This document shows, in pieces, positions 34,681 through 43,519 of a DNA stretch of 64,000 nt. Made by a program: the position numbers and the translations under genes. The notes beneath the pieces are model-generated. The model worked only from the letters and a program-made list of their open reading frames with translations. It searched no databases and was not told the origin of the DNA. The stretch is from the NCBI RefSeq assembly GCF_000745315.1, contig NZ_JQNQ01000001.1:2604001-2668000 (forward strand). The letters run 5' to 3'. Each line of letters opens with the position of its first letter. Position 1 is the stretch's first letter. This stretch comes from Salegentibacter sp. Hel_I_6 (GTDB taxonomy: Bacteria; Bacteroidota; Bacteroidia; Flavobacteriales; Flavobacteriaceae).

Positions 34681-36789
34681 ATGGCACAAAGAGATTTAAA
34701 ATTTACTAGAAATATTGGAATTGCAGCTCATATTGATGCAGGTAAAACTACAACAACAGAGCGTATCCTTTATTATACAGGAATAAGCCACAAAATAGGT
34801 GAGGTGCATGATGGTGCTGCTACTATGGACTGGATGGAACAGGAGCAGGAAAGAGGTATTACAATTACTTCTGCTGCTACGCATTGTAAGTGGATGTATA
34901 GAGATCAGGAATTTACGGTAAATATTATCGATACTCCTGGTCACGTTGATTTTACCGTAGAGGTAGAGCGTTCTTTACGTGTTCTTGATGGTGTAGTTGC
35001 ATTGTTCAGTGCTGTAGATGGTGTTGAGCCACAATCTGAAACCGTTTGGAGACAGGCTGATAAATATAAAGTACCACGTTTAGGGTTTGTAAATAAAATG
35101 GATCGTCAGGGAGCTGACTTCTTTAATGTGTGTAAGCAGGTTAGAGAAATGCTAGGTGGAAACCCGGTGCCATTGCAAGTTCCAATTGGTGACGAAATTG
35201 ACTTTAAAGGAGTTGTTGATCTTATTTCCAAAAAAGCGATTATTTGGAATGATGAGGATCACGGGATGACCTATGAGACTATAGATATTCCTGAAGAACT
35301 TATGGATGATGTGAATAAATACCGAACTGAGCTTGTAGAAGCTGTAGCCGAGTATGATGAAGCATTGATGGAAAAGTTCTTTGAAGATGAAAATTCAATT
35401 ACTGAAGATGAGATTATTGCTGCGCTTAGAGCTGCAACCATAGATATGTCTATTATACCTATGATGTGTGGTTCTGCCTTTAAAAACAAAGGTGTGCAAG
35501 CAATGCTTGATGCAGTAATGAGATATATGCCTTCTCCAGTAGATGTAGAAGCTATTGTTGGAACAAACCCTGAGACTAATGAAGACGAAAGCAGAAAGCC
35601 ACACGTTGACTCTCCTTTCTCTGCATTAGCATTTAAAATTGCTACTGATCCTTTTGTTGGTCGTTTGGCATTCTTCCGTGTTTACTCGGGAGCTTTAGAT
35701 GCAGGATCTTATGTGTTGAATAATAGATCAGGTAAAAAAGAGCGTATTTCTCGTATTTACCAGATGCACTCTAATAAGCAGGAGCCTATTAATAGAATTG
35801 AAGCTGGGGATATTGGTGCAGCTGTTGGTTTTAAAGACATTAAAACCGGTGATACGCTAACTGATGAGAAACACCCAATCGTTCTTGAGTCTATGACTTT
35901 CCCAGAGCCAGTAATTGGTATCGCGGTAGAGCCTAAGACGAAAGCTGATGTTGACAAAATGGGTATGGCTTTAGCTAAATTAGCTGAAGAAGATCCAACT
36001 TTCCAGGTTAAGACTGATGAGATTTCAGGACAAACTATTATCTCTGGAATGGGAGAGCTTCATATTGAAATTCTTGTAGATCGTTTAAAGAGAGAATTTA
36101 AAGTTGAAGTTAACGAAGGTCAGCCTCAAGTTGAGTATAAAGAAACAGTAACTAAAACTGCAGAGCATAGAGAGGTTTATAAAAAGCAATCTGGTGGTCG
36201 TGGTAAATTTGCTGATATTGTTTTTGAAATGGGACCTGTAGACGAAGACTTTGAAGGAAAAGGACTTCAGTTTGTAGACCAAATTAAAGGTGGGCGTATT
36301 CCTAAAGAATTTGTTCCTTCGGTAGAAAAAGGATTTAAGGAAGCCATGAAAAACGGGCCAATGGCCGGGTTCCAAATGGATACTTTGAAGGTAATCCTTA
36401 AAGATGGATCTTTTCACCCTGTAGATTCCGATCAACTTTCTTTCGAATTGGCTGCAAAAATGGGTTACAAAGCCGCTGCTAAAAAAGCCGGCGCTGTAGT
36501 TCTTGAGCCAATTATGAAAATTGAAGTAGTAACTCCAGAAGAAAACATGGGAGATATTGTTGGTGACCTTAATAGAAGAAGAGGTCAGGTTAGCAGTATG
36601 TCTGATAGATCTGGAGCTAAGATTATTAAAGCAGAAGTGCCTTTGTCTGAAATGTTTGGATATGTAACAACATTAAGAACATTGTCTTCTGGTAGAGCAA
36701 CTTCAACTATGGAATTCTCTCACTATGCTGAAACTCCTTCTAATATTTCAGAAGAAGTAATTAAGGCAGCAAAAGGTACAAACGAATAA
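34681..36789 (+). CDS. fusA: Translation elongation factor G
   Basis: GTPase that drives translocation on the ribosome and, with RRF, subunit recycling. The 702 residues have all five domains: G1 AAHIDAGKTTTTER near residues 15-28, G2 RGITITSAA, G3 DTPGHVDFT, G4 NKMDRQGAD, then domain II, III (EEDPTFQVKTDE, ISGMGELHIE), IV with loop region GGRIPKEFVPSVEKGFKEA, and V (ITVVTPEE-like EVVTPEENMGDIVGDLNRRR). Normal length. tuf does not follow it; rpsJ comes directly after 10 bases, which fuses the str and S10 operons. Confidence 0.98.
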   Translation: MAQRDLKFTRNIGIAAHIDAGKTTTTERILYYTGISHKIGEVHDGAATMDWMEQEQERGITITSAATHCKWMYRDQEFTVNIIDTPGHVDFTVEVERSLRVLDGVVALFSAVDGVEPQSETVWRQADKYKVPRLGFVNKMDRQGADFFNVCKQVREMLGGNPVPLQVPIGDEIDFKGVVDLISKKAIIWNDEDHGMTYETIDIPEELMDDVNKYRTELVEAVAEYDEALMEKFFEDENSITEDEIIAALRAATIDMSIIPMMCGSAFKNKGVQAMLDAVMRYMPSPVDVEAIVGTNPETNEDESRKPHVDSPFSALAFKIATDPFVGRLAFFRVYSGALDAGSYVLNNRSGKKERISRIYQMHSNKQEPINRIEAGDIGAAVGFKDIKTGDTLTDEKHPIVLESMTFPEPVIGIAVEPKTKADVDKMGMALAKLAEEDPTFQVKTDEISGQTIISGMGELHIEILVDRLKREFKVEVNEGQPQVEYKETVTKTAEHREVYKKQSGGRGKFADIVFEMGPVDEDFEGKGLQFVDQIKGGRIPKEFVPSVEKGFKEAMKNGPMAGFQMDTLKVILKDGSFHPVDSDQLSFELAAKMGYKAAAKKAGAVVLEPIMKIEVVTPEENMGDIVGDLNRRRGQVSSMSDRSGAKIIKAEVPLSEMFGYVTTLRTLSSGRATSTMEFSHYAETPSNISEEVIKAAKGTNE

Positions 36790-36799
36790 TATTAGGAAA

Positions 36800-37105
36800 A
36801 TGAGTCAAAAAATAAGAATAAAACTAAAATCCTACGATCATAACCTGGTAGATAAGTCTGCAGAGAAGATCGTGAAAACTGTAAAAACTACAGGTGCGGT
36901 GGTAACAGGGCCGATTCCTTTGCCTACTCACAAAAAACTTTTTACTGTTTTACGTTCTCCTCACGTAAACAAGAAAGCTAGAGAGCAATTTCAATTGAGC
37001 TCTTACAAAAGGCTTTTAGATATCTACAGTTCTTCTTCAAAAACCATTGATGCGTTGATGAAGTTAGAATTACCTAGTGGTGTTGAAGTAGAGATCAAGG
37101 TGTGA
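36800..37105 (+). CDS. rpsJ: 30S ribosomal protein S10
   Basis: Small-subunit head protein that also joins the NusB antitermination complex; 101 residues with the typical IRIKLKSYDHNLVDKSAEKI start, the GPIPLPTHKKLFTVLRSPHV loop and ending LPSGVEVEIKV. It is 10 bases after fusA and is followed by a 175-base structured gap before rplC, so here it is grouped with the str genes and the rest of the S10 operon may be controlled separately. Confidence 0.98.
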   Translation: MSQKIRIKLKSYDHNLVDKSAEKIVKTVKTTGAVVTGPIPLPTHKKLFTVLRSPHVNKKAREQFQLSSYKRLLDIYSSSSKTIDALMKLELPSGVEVEIKV

Positions 37106-37148
37106 TAAAACCGGGTTTTCCTTTTTTAGAAGACCCTAGTTTAATACG

Positions 37149-37250
37149 CTTGAGTTAAACTCAAGTATACATGTCCCGAGCAGTTGGCGAGGGAAAAACG
37201 GAAGAAAGATACATTCAGGGCGAAAGTATTTTTCTGCCCTGAATTTTTTT
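37149..37250 (+). promoter_or_regulatory. Structured leader before rplC ending in an intrinsic-terminator hairpin
   Basis: Inside the 175-base gap rpsJ-rplC: hairpin CTTGAG/CTCAAG (37149-37165); a TCCC...GGGA pairing around GAGCAGTTGGCGA (37174-37194); and a perfect 9-bp stem ATTCAGGGC/GCCCTGAAT (37213-37221 with 37236-37244) with a 14-base loop followed by seven T. The last is a good terminator lying 30 bases before the rplC ATG, suiting attenuation by a ribosomal protein of the S10 operon (L4 is the known regulator in other bacteria; inference here). Confidence 0.65.
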
Positions 37251-37280
37251 AAATAAATAAGTAATAATCAATAATTAATT

Positions 37281-37892
37281 ATGTCTGGGTTAATAGGAAA
37301 AAAAATAGGCATGACTAGCATTTTTGACGAGAACGGGAAAAATGTCCCTTGTACTGTTATAGAAGCAGGTCCATGCGTAGTTACCCAAGTCAGAACCAAA
37401 GAGGTTGACGGGTATGAGGCACTTCAAGTTGGTTTCGATGACAAAAAGACTGCAAACAAAGCGTCCGAAGGGCACGCTAAAAAAGCAGGAAGCGTTGCAA
37501 AACGTAAAGTCGTTGAATTCAAAGGATTTGAAGCAGATTATAAACTAGGTGACGCTATCACGGTAGAGCACTTTAATGAGGGAGAATTTGTAGATATTGC
37601 AGGTACTTCTAAAGGTAAAGGCTTTCAAGGGGTTGTGAAAAGACACAACTTTGGTGGTGTGGGTCAGGCGACTCACGGTCAGCATAACCGATTAAGAGCT
37701 CCAGGTTCTATTGGTGCAGCGTCTTACCCTGCACGGGTTTTCAAAGGAATGAAAATGGCCGGTAGAATGGGTGGAGAAAGAGTAAAAGTAGAAAACCTGA
37801 GAGTTTTAAAAGTCGTGGCAGATAAAAACCTTTTAGTAGTAAAAGGATGTGTGCCAGGTCATAAAAACTCATACGTAATCATTAGCAAGTAA
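37281..37892 (+). CDS. rplC: 50S ribosomal protein L3
   Basis: Early-assembly protein reaching the peptidyl-transferase centre; 203 residues. Opening MSGLIGKKIGMTSIFDENG and the central loop VGQATHGQHNRLRAPGSIGA, plus ARVFKGMKMAGRMGGERV, are diagnostic. Its stop and the rplD start overlap by one base (TAATG). It is the first gene behind the terminator-bearing leader. Confidence 0.98.
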   Translation: MSGLIGKKIGMTSIFDENGKNVPCTVIEAGPCVVTQVRTKEVDGYEALQVGFDDKKTANKASEGHAKKAGSVAKRKVVEFKGFEADYKLGDAITVEHFNEGEFVDIAGTSKGKGFQGVVKRHNFGGVGQATHGQHNRLRAPGSIGAASYPARVFKGMKMAGRMGGERVKVENLRVLKVVADKNLLVVKGCVPGHKNSYVIISK

Positions 37893-38521
37893 TGGAAGTA
37901 GCAGTTTTAGATATAAAAGGAAAAGAAACAGGCAGAAAAGCAAAGCTTTCTGATTCTGTTTTCGCTATAGAGCCAAACGATCACGCTGTTTATCTTGATG
38001 TTAAGCAATATTTAGCTAATCAGCGCCAGGGAACCCACAAAGCTAAAGAAAGAGCTGAGATTGTTGGGAGTACCCGTAAGATCAAGAAACAAAAAGGTAC
38101 TGGTACAGCACGTGCTGGTAGTATTAAGTCTCCAATCTTTAGAGGTGGTGGACGTATTTTTGGACCTAGACCAAGAAATTACGGTTTTAAATTGAATAAA
38201 AATTTAAAACGTTTGGCTAGAAGATCGGCTTTGTCGATTAAAGCAAAAGGAGAATCAATATTCGTAGTTGAAGACTTTTCTTTTGATGCGCCAAAGACAA
38301 AAAGTATGATAGATGTTTTGAAAGCCCTTGGTATTCAGGACAAAAAATCACTTATAGTGTTGGGTGACTCAAATAAAAATGTATATTTGTCGTCACGTAA
38401 TTTAAAAGGACTTGAGGTTGTAAATTCCTCAGAATTAAGCACTTACGGAATTCTTAATGCTAAGAATATTGTGCTGCTTGAAGGTTCTTTAGAAGGAATT
38501 GAGTCGAATTTAAGTAAATAA
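37892..38521 (+). CDS. rplD: 50S ribosomal protein L4
   Basis: Tunnel-wall protein of the large subunit, 209 residues; the tunnel loop KIKKQKGTGTARAGSIKSPI and FGPRPRNYGFKLNKNLKRLA are intact. In gamma-proteobacteria L4 represses its own operon; the structured leader one gene upstream is a possible target here, which is inference. Translationally coupled to rplC by TAATG. Confidence 0.98.
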   Translation: MEVAVLDIKGKETGRKAKLSDSVFAIEPNDHAVYLDVKQYLANQRQGTHKAKERAEIVGSTRKIKKQKGTGTARAGSIKSPIFRGGGRIFGPRPRNYGFKLNKNLKRLARRSALSIKAKGESIFVVEDFSFDAPKTKSMIDVLKALGIQDKKSLIVLGDSNKNVYLSSRNLKGLEVVNSSELSTYGILNAKNIVLLEGSLEGIESNLSK

Positions 38522-38526
38522 GCCTT

Positions 38527-38817
38527 ATGAGTATCTTGATAAAACCAATTATTACAGAAAAAGCCACAGGAGATAGCGAGCTAAATAATCGTTATTCTTT
38601 CGTGGTAGACAATAAGGCGAATAAGATTGAAATTAAGAACGCAGTAGAAGCTGCTTACGGGGTTTCAGTTGAAAAAGTTCGTACTATTAATGTCCGTCCA
38701 GATCGCAAAACCAGATATACAAAGTCTGGTATGATCACTGGTAAAACCAAAGCTTTTAAAAAGGCATTGGTACAGGTGACGGAAGGTGAAACTATTGATT
38801 TATACAGTAATCTTTAA
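38527..38817 (+). CDS. rplW: 50S ribosomal protein L23
   Basis: Tunnel-exit protein and docking site for trigger factor and SRP; 96 residues, with PIITEKATGDSELNNRYSF at the start and the RNA-binding NVRPDRKTRYTKSGMITGK loop. Five bases after rplD, nine before rplB. Confidence 0.97.
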   Translation: MSILIKPIITEKATGDSELNNRYSFVVDNKANKIEIKNAVEAAYGVSVEKVRTINVRPDRKTRYTKSGMITGKTKAFKKALVQVTEGETIDLYSNL

Positions 38818-38826
38818 GATTAAAAA

Positions 38827-39654
38827 ATGTCAGTTAGAAAATTAAAACCAATCACCCCTGGTCAGCGTTTTAGAGTAGTAAATGGGTATGACGCCATTAC
38901 TACTGATAAGCCGGAAAAAAGCCTTTTGGCTCCGATAAAAAAATCAGGTGGGAGAAACGGTCAGGGAAAAATGACTATCCGCTATAAAGGTGGGGGTCAC
39001 AAAAGACGTTACAGAATTGTAGACTTTAAACGTGACAAGCATGGAATTCCTGCTACTGTTGCTAGTATAGAATACGATCCTAACAGAACTGCCTTTATCG
39101 CATTGTTAAATTACCAGGATGGTGAGAAACGATATGTTATTGCTCAAAATGGGCTACAGGTAGGTCAAAACATTGTGTCAAGTACAGATTCTGCAGCTCC
39201 GGAAATTGGAAATGCAATGCCGTTAGCAAGTATTCCACTGGGTACGGTTGTTTCTTGTATAGAGCTTAGAGCTGGGCAAGGCGCTGTAATGGCAAGAAGT
39301 GCTGGAGCTTTTGCTCAATTATTGGCAAGAGAAGGGAAATATGCAACCGTGAAACTACCTTCAGGAGAAATTAGAAGAGTGTTATCTACTTGTATGGCTA
39401 CAATTGGAGCTGTTTCAAATAGTGATCACCAACTTCAGGTTTCTGGTAAAGCTGGTAGAAGTCGTTGGTTGGGTATTAGACCAAGAACCAGACCAGTTGC
39501 AATGAACCCTGTGGATCACCCAATGGGTGGTGGTGAAGGTAGAGCTTCAGGTGGTCACCCACGTTCAAGAAAAGGTTTACCTGCTAAAGGTTTCAAAACC
39601 CGTTCTAGAACGAAAGCGAGTAATAAATATATTGTAGAACGTAGAAAGAAATAA
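38827..39654 (+). CDS. rplB: 50S ribosomal protein L2
   Basis: Highly conserved large-subunit protein needed for subunit joining and peptidyl-transferase activity; 275 residues. The hallmark MNPVDHPMGGGEGRASGGHP (with the key His in VDHP) and GRSRWLGIRPRTRPVAMN are present, as is KGGGHKRRYRIVDFKRDKHG in the N-terminal half. Confidence 0.98.
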   Translation: MSVRKLKPITPGQRFRVVNGYDAITTDKPEKSLLAPIKKSGGRNGQGKMTIRYKGGGHKRRYRIVDFKRDKHGIPATVASIEYDPNRTAFIALLNYQDGEKRYVIAQNGLQVGQNIVSSTDSAAPEIGNAMPLASIPLGTVVSCIELRAGQGAVMARSAGAFAQLLAREGKYATVKLPSGEIRRVLSTCMATIGAVSNSDHQLQVSGKAGRSRWLGIRPRTRPVAMNPVDHPMGGGEGRASGGHPRSRKGLPAKGFKTRSRTKASNKYIVERRKK

Positions 39655-39660
39655 TAAGAT

Positions 39661-39939
39661 ATGGCACGTTCATTAAAAAAAGGACCTTACGTTCACTATA
39701 AGTTAGATAAAAAGGTTGCTCAAAACATTGAGTCTGGTAAAAAAGCCGTGATCAAAACCTGGTCAAGAGCTTCAATGATAACTCCAGATTTTGTAGGGCA
39801 AACTATCGCTGTTCACAACGGGAAACAATTTGTACCTGTATATGTAACAGAGAACATGGTAGGACATAAATTAGGAGAATTTTCACCAACACGTTCCTTT
39901 AGAGGGCACGCTGGTGCGAAAAATAAAGGTAAAAGATAA
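39661..39939 (+). CDS. rpsS: 30S ribosomal protein S19
   Basis: Small-subunit head protein contacting S13 and the A-site tRNA; 92 residues starting MARSLKKGPYVHYKLDKKV and including TWSRASMITPDFVGQTIAVH and GHKLGEFSPTRSFRGHAG. Full length; 6 bases after rplB. Confidence 0.98.
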   Translation: MARSLKKGPYVHYKLDKKVAQNIESGKKAVIKTWSRASMITPDFVGQTIAVHNGKQFVPVYVTENMVGHKLGEFSPTRSFRGHAGAKNKGKR

Positions 39940-39947
39940 TTGAAGCT

Positions 39948-40355
39948 ATGGGAGTTCGTAAAAGAGAAAGAGCAGAGCAGATAAAAGAGGCCAAAAAACA
40001 GGTAGCTTTTGCAAAGTTGAATAACTGCCCTACTTCACCTAGAAAAATGCGCCTTGTTGCGGATTTAGTAAGAGGTGAGAAAGTAGAAAAAGCGCTTCAA
40101 ATATTGAAATTCAGTCAGAAAGAAGCTTCTGGACGTTTAGAGAAATTGTTGCTTTCAGCAATTGCCAACTGGCAGTCTAAAAACGAAGAAGCTAGTATTG
40201 AAGAGGCTGAATTGTTTGTAAAAGAAATCCGTGTAGATGGAGGAGCGATGCTTAAAAGGCTACGTCCTGCACCACAGGGTCGCGCACATAGAATTAGAAA
40301 GAGATCCAATCACGTTACTTTGGTGCTTGGAGAAAACAATAATACACAAAGCTAA
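39948..40355 (+). CDS. rplV: 50S ribosomal protein L22
   Basis: Tunnel-constriction protein, 135 residues. It has an N-terminal extension of about 20 basic residues (MGVRKRERAEQIKEAKKQ) before the conserved core CPTSPRKMRLVADLVRGE; this extension is common in the phylum. The tunnel hairpin LKRLRPAPQGRAHRIRKRSN is intact, with no sign of a macrolide-resistance deletion. Confidence 0.97.
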   Translation: MGVRKRERAEQIKEAKKQVAFAKLNNCPTSPRKMRLVADLVRGEKVEKALQILKFSQKEASGRLEKLLLSAIANWQSKNEEASIEEAELFVKEIRVDGGAMLKRLRPAPQGRAHRIRKRSNHVTLVLGENNNTQS

Positions 40356-40362
40356 GTAGAGT

Positions 40363-41082
40363 ATGGGACAGAAAACAAATCCAATCGGGAATCGCCTTGG
40401 TATCGTAAGAGGATGGGAATCCAACTGGTACGGAGGAAATGACTACGGCGATAAATTAGCCGAAGACGATAAGATTAGAAAGTACATCCATGCTCGTCTT
40501 TCTAAAGCGAGTGTATCCAGGGTAATTATTGAGCGTACGCTTAAGCTTGTAACCGTTACTATCACCACTGCCAGACCAGGTATTATTATCGGTAAAGGTG
40601 GCCAGGAGGTAGACAAGCTTAAAGAAGAGCTTAAAAAAATTACCGACAAGGAAGTTCAAATTAACATCTTTGAGATCAAGAGGCCAGAATTAGATGCGCA
40701 TTTAGTAGCATCTAGTGTTGCAAGACAAATTGAAAATCGTATTTCTTACCGTCGTGCAATTAAAATGGCTATCGCGGCTGCTATGAGAATGAATGCTGAA
40801 GGAATCAAAATACAGATTTCCGGACGTTTAAATGGTGCTGAAATGGCACGTTCAGAAGGATACAAAGATGGTCGAATTCCTTTGTCTACTTTTAGGGCCG
40901 ATATTGACTATGCTTTAGTTGAAGCTCACACTACTTATGGTAGATTGGGTGTTAAAGTATGGATCATGAAAGGCGAAGTGTATGGTAAAAGAGATCTTTC
41001 ACCGCTTGTTGGCATGTCTAAGAAGCAAGGAGGAAAACCTGGAGCCGGACGAGGTGGTAACAAATCACGTCGTAGAAAGTAA
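40363..41082 (+). CDS. rpsC: 30S ribosomal protein S3
   Basis: mRNA-entry-site protein with helicase role; 239 residues. KH domain motif GIIIGKGGQEVDKLKEEL is followed by the C-terminal domain (ISGRLNGAEMARSEGYKDGR, TTYGRLGVKVWIMKGEVYGK) and a basic Gly/Lys/Arg tail. Full length, 7 bases after rplV. Confidence 0.98.
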   Translation: MGQKTNPIGNRLGIVRGWESNWYGGNDYGDKLAEDDKIRKYIHARLSKASVSRVIIERTLKLVTVTITTARPGIIIGKGGQEVDKLKEELKKITDKEVQINIFEIKRPELDAHLVASSVARQIENRISYRRAIKMAIAAAMRMNAEGIKIQISGRLNGAEMARSEGYKDGRIPLSTFRADIDYALVEAHTTYGRLGVKVWIMKGEVYGKRDLSPLVGMSKKQGGKPGAGRGGNKSRRRK

Positions 41083-41101
41083 TTTTTTAAAGTAAACAAA
41101 A

Positions 41102-41521
41102 ATGTTACAACCTAAAAGAACAAAATACCGTAAACAGCAGAAGGGCCGTATGAAGGGTAATGCCGAAAGAGGTCATAGACTTTCTAATGGAACCTTTGGA
41201 ATAAAATCTATGGATTCCAGTTTCATTACTGCTCGTCAAATTGAAGCTGCACGTATTGCTGCTACCCGTTATATGAAAAGGGAAGGTTCTATCTGGATTA
41301 AAATATTTCCAGACAAGCCTATCACTAAGAAACCTCTAGAGGTTCGTATGGGTAAAGGTAAAGGTGCTGTAGAATATTGGGCTGCTGTTGTAAAACCAGG
41401 GAGAATTATGTTTGAAATTGGTGGAGTGCCAATGGATGTTGCTAAAGAAGCTTTAAGGCTTGCGGCGCAGAAACTTCCGGTAAGAACCAAATTTATTGTA
41501 GCTAGAGATTATCAAGCTTAA
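41102..41521 (+). CDS. rplP: 50S ribosomal protein L16
   Basis: Late-assembly protein near the A-site tRNA elbow; 139 residues starting MLQPKRTKYRKQQKGRMKGN. RYMKREGSIWIKIFPDKPIT and the MGKGKGAVEYWAAVVKPGRI stretch are typical. Nineteen bases follow rpsC. Confidence 0.98.
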   Translation: MLQPKRTKYRKQQKGRMKGNAERGHRLSNGTFGIKSMDSSFITARQIEAARIAATRYMKREGSIWIKIFPDKPITKKPLEVRMGKGKGAVEYWAAVVKPGRIMFEIGGVPMDVAKEALRLAAQKLPVRTKFIVARDYQA

Positions 41522-41533
41522 TATTATAAAGTT

Positions 41534-41725
41534 ATGAAACAATCAGAAGTAAAAGAACTGTCTGTGGCAGAATTACAAGAAGAGCTTGGGAAATCTAGAA
41601 AAGCATATTCAGATTTAAAAATGGCTCACGCTGTTTCGCCATTAGAGAACCCAATACAGCTTAGAGCTGTACGAAGAACTATAGCGAGACTTGCTACAGA
41701 GTTAACTAAAAGAGAACAACAATAA
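41534..41725 (+). CDS. rpmC: 50S ribosomal protein L29
   Basis: Small tunnel-exit protein that docks with L23; 63 residues. Two-helix layout with MKQSEVKELSVAELQEELGK and the conserved SPLENPIQLRAVRRTIARLA. Full length for the family. Confidence 0.96.
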   Translation: MKQSEVKELSVAELQEELGKSRKAYSDLKMAHAVSPLENPIQLRAVRRTIARLATELTKREQQ

Positions 41726-41743
41726 GTGTTATTCTGCTGAAAG

Positions 41744-42001
41744 ATGGAAAAAAGAAACTTAAGAAAAGAGCGTATAGGTGTTGTTACCAGTAATAAAATG
41801 CAGAAATCAATCGTGGTTTCTGAAGTTAAAAAGGTAAAACACCCTATGTATGGAAAATTCGTTTTAAAAACGAAAAAATACGTAGCGCACGACGAAACAA
41901 ACGACTGCAACGAAGGAGATACAGTAAGGATCATGGAAACACGACCTTTAAGTAAATCTAAATGTTGGAGATTAGTAGAAATAATTGAAAGAGCGAAGTA
42001 A
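41744..42001 (+). CDS. rpsQ: 30S ribosomal protein S17
   Basis: Primary 16S rRNA-binding protein with an OB-like fold; 85 residues: RKERIGVVTSNKMQKSIVVS, KKYVAHDETNDCNEGDTVRI and METRPLSKSKCWRLVEIIER. Its stop overlaps the rplN start by one base (TAATG), implying coupled translation. Confidence 0.97.
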   Translation: MEKRNLRKERIGVVTSNKMQKSIVVSEVKKVKHPMYGKFVLKTKKYVAHDETNDCNEGDTVRIMETRPLSKSKCWRLVEIIERAK

Positions 42002-42369
42002 TGGTACAACAAGAGTCTAGACTAAGAGTAGCAGACAATACCGGGGCAAAAGAAGTTTTGACCATTCGTGTATTGGGCGGTACAAAGAAAAGATACGCTT
42101 CTGTTGGGGACAAAATAGTTGTCAGCGTAAAAGAGGCTACACCAAACGGTAATATCAAGAAAGGTGCAGTTTCAACAGCAGTTGTAGTTCGTACCAAGAA
42201 AGAAGTACGCAGGCAGGATGGATCTTATATCCGTTTTGATGATAATGCTTGTGTATTACTAAACCCTACCGGGGAAATGCGCGGAACTCGTGTATTTGGA
42301 CCTGTGGCAAGAGAACTTCGTGATAAGCAATTCATGAAAATTGTATCATTGGCACCAGAGGTGCTTTAA
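42001..42369 (+). CDS. rplN: 50S ribosomal protein L14
   Basis: Subunit-interface protein; 122 residues with MVQQESRLRVADNTGAKEVL at the start and RGTRVFGPVARELRDKQFMK at the end. First gene of what is the spc operon elsewhere; here there is no gap from rpsQ, so S10 and spc parts read through. Confidence 0.98.
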   Translation: MVQQESRLRVADNTGAKEVLTIRVLGGTKKRYASVGDKIVVSVKEATPNGNIKKGAVSTAVVVRTKKEVRRQDGSYIRFDDNACVLLNPTGEMRGTRVFGPVARELRDKQFMKIVSLAPEVL

Positions 42370-42381
42370 TACATTAACAAG

Positions 42382-42693
42382 ATGAGAAAGCTTAAAATAA
42401 AATCTGGAGATACTGTAAGAGTGATTGCCGGTGACCATAAAGGTCAGGAAGGTAAAGTTCAAAAGGTACTCATAGAAAAGAATAAAGCCATCGTGGAAGG
42501 TGTGAACACTATCTCTAAACATGAGAAGCCAAGTGCATCTAACCCACAGGGTGGAATTGTAAAGAAAGAAGCTCCTATTCATATTTCCAACCTATCTCTT
42601 TTAGATAAAGATGGTAACACTACCAGAGTTGGATATAAAGAAGAGGATGGTAAGAAAGTAAGATTTTCCAAAAAATCTAATGAAGTAATTTAG
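42382..42693 (+). CDS. rplX: 50S ribosomal protein L24
   Basis: Assembly-initiator of the large subunit; 103 residues with a KOW motif (KSGDTVRVIAGDHKGQEGKV) and ISKHEKPSASNPQGGIVKKE. Normal length; rplE follows after 2 bases. Confidence 0.97.
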   Translation: MRKLKIKSGDTVRVIAGDHKGQEGKVQKVLIEKNKAIVEGVNTISKHEKPSASNPQGGIVKKEAPIHISNLSLLDKDGNTTRVGYKEEDGKKVRFSKKSNEVI

Positions 42694-42695
42694 TT

Positions 42696-43247
42696 ATGGC
42701 ATACGTACCAAGACTTAGAGCAGAATATGCAGAGCGAGTAAAGCCTGCATTAAAAGAAGAATTTAGCTACGCTAGCGTAATGGAGATCCCAAAACTTGAA
42801 AAAATAGTTTTGAGCCGTGGCGTTGGTGCAGCTGTAGCAGATAAAAAGCTAATTGACCATGCTGTAGAAGAACTTTCTACAATTACAGGTCAAAAAGCGG
42901 TGCAAACCATTTCTAAAAAGGATGTTGCTTCATTCAAACTTCGTAAAGGGATGCCAATTGGGGCAAAAGTTACTTTGCGAGGATATAGAATGTACGAATT
43001 CTTAGATCGTTTAATAACATCGGCACTTCCACGTGTTCGTGACTTTAACGGGATTAAAGCTAATGGTTTTGATGGTAGAGGAAACTATAATTTAGGTGTT
43101 ACTGAACAAATCATCTTTCCGGAGATTGATATTGATAAGGTGAACCGAATTAATGGTATGGATATCACATTTGTAACCACGGCTAAAACCGATAAGGAAG
43201 CAAAATCATTGTTAACCGAACTAGGATTACCTTTTAAAAAGAATTAA
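42696..43247 (+). CDS. rplE: 50S ribosomal protein L5
   Basis: 5S rRNA-binding protein contacting P-site tRNA; 183 residues. Features: PKLEKIVLSRGVGAAVADKK, KAVQTISKKDVASFKLRKGM (N-terminal half), LPRVRDFNGIKANGFDGRGN and NLGVTEQIIFPEIDIDKVNR. In E. coli, S8 represses spc at the rplE start; no corresponding gap exists here. Confidence 0.98.
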   Translation: MAYVPRLRAEYAERVKPALKEEFSYASVMEIPKLEKIVLSRGVGAAVADKKLIDHAVEELSTITGQKAVQTISKKDVASFKLRKGMPIGAKVTLRGYRMYEFLDRLITSALPRVRDFNGIKANGFDGRGNYNLGVTEQIIFPEIDIDKVNRINGMDITFVTTAKTDKEAKSLLTELGLPFKKN

Positions 43248-43249
43248 TT

Positions 43250-43519
43250 ATGGCTAAAGAATCAATGAAAGCCCGTGAGGTGAAGAGACAAAAAATGGTA
43301 AAAAAGTATGCTGAAAAACGCGAAGCTTTGAAAGAAGCTGGTGATTGGGAAGCATTACAAAAGTTACCAAAAAATTCTTCACCTGTGCGTTTACACAACC
43401 GTTGTAAGCTAACTGGTAGGCCAAAAGGTTATATGAGACAATTTGGACTTTCTCGTGTAATGTTTAGAGAAATGGCTAATCAGGGTTTAATTCCTGGTGT
43501 AAGAAAAGCTAGTTGGTAA
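43250..43519 (+). CDS. rpsN: 30S ribosomal protein S14 (zinc-independent form)
   Basis: Small-subunit head protein, 89 residues, longer form. The CxxC pairs of the short zinc-binding type are absent: only a single cysteine appears, in LHNRCKLTGRPKGYMRQFGL. The C-terminal REMANQGLIPGVRKASW is typical. A 66-base gap to rpsH follows. Confidence 0.97.
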   Translation: MAKESMKAREVKRQKMVKKYAEKREALKEAGDWEALQKLPKNSSPVRLHNRCKLTGRPKGYMRQFGLSRVMFREMANQGLIPGVRKASW

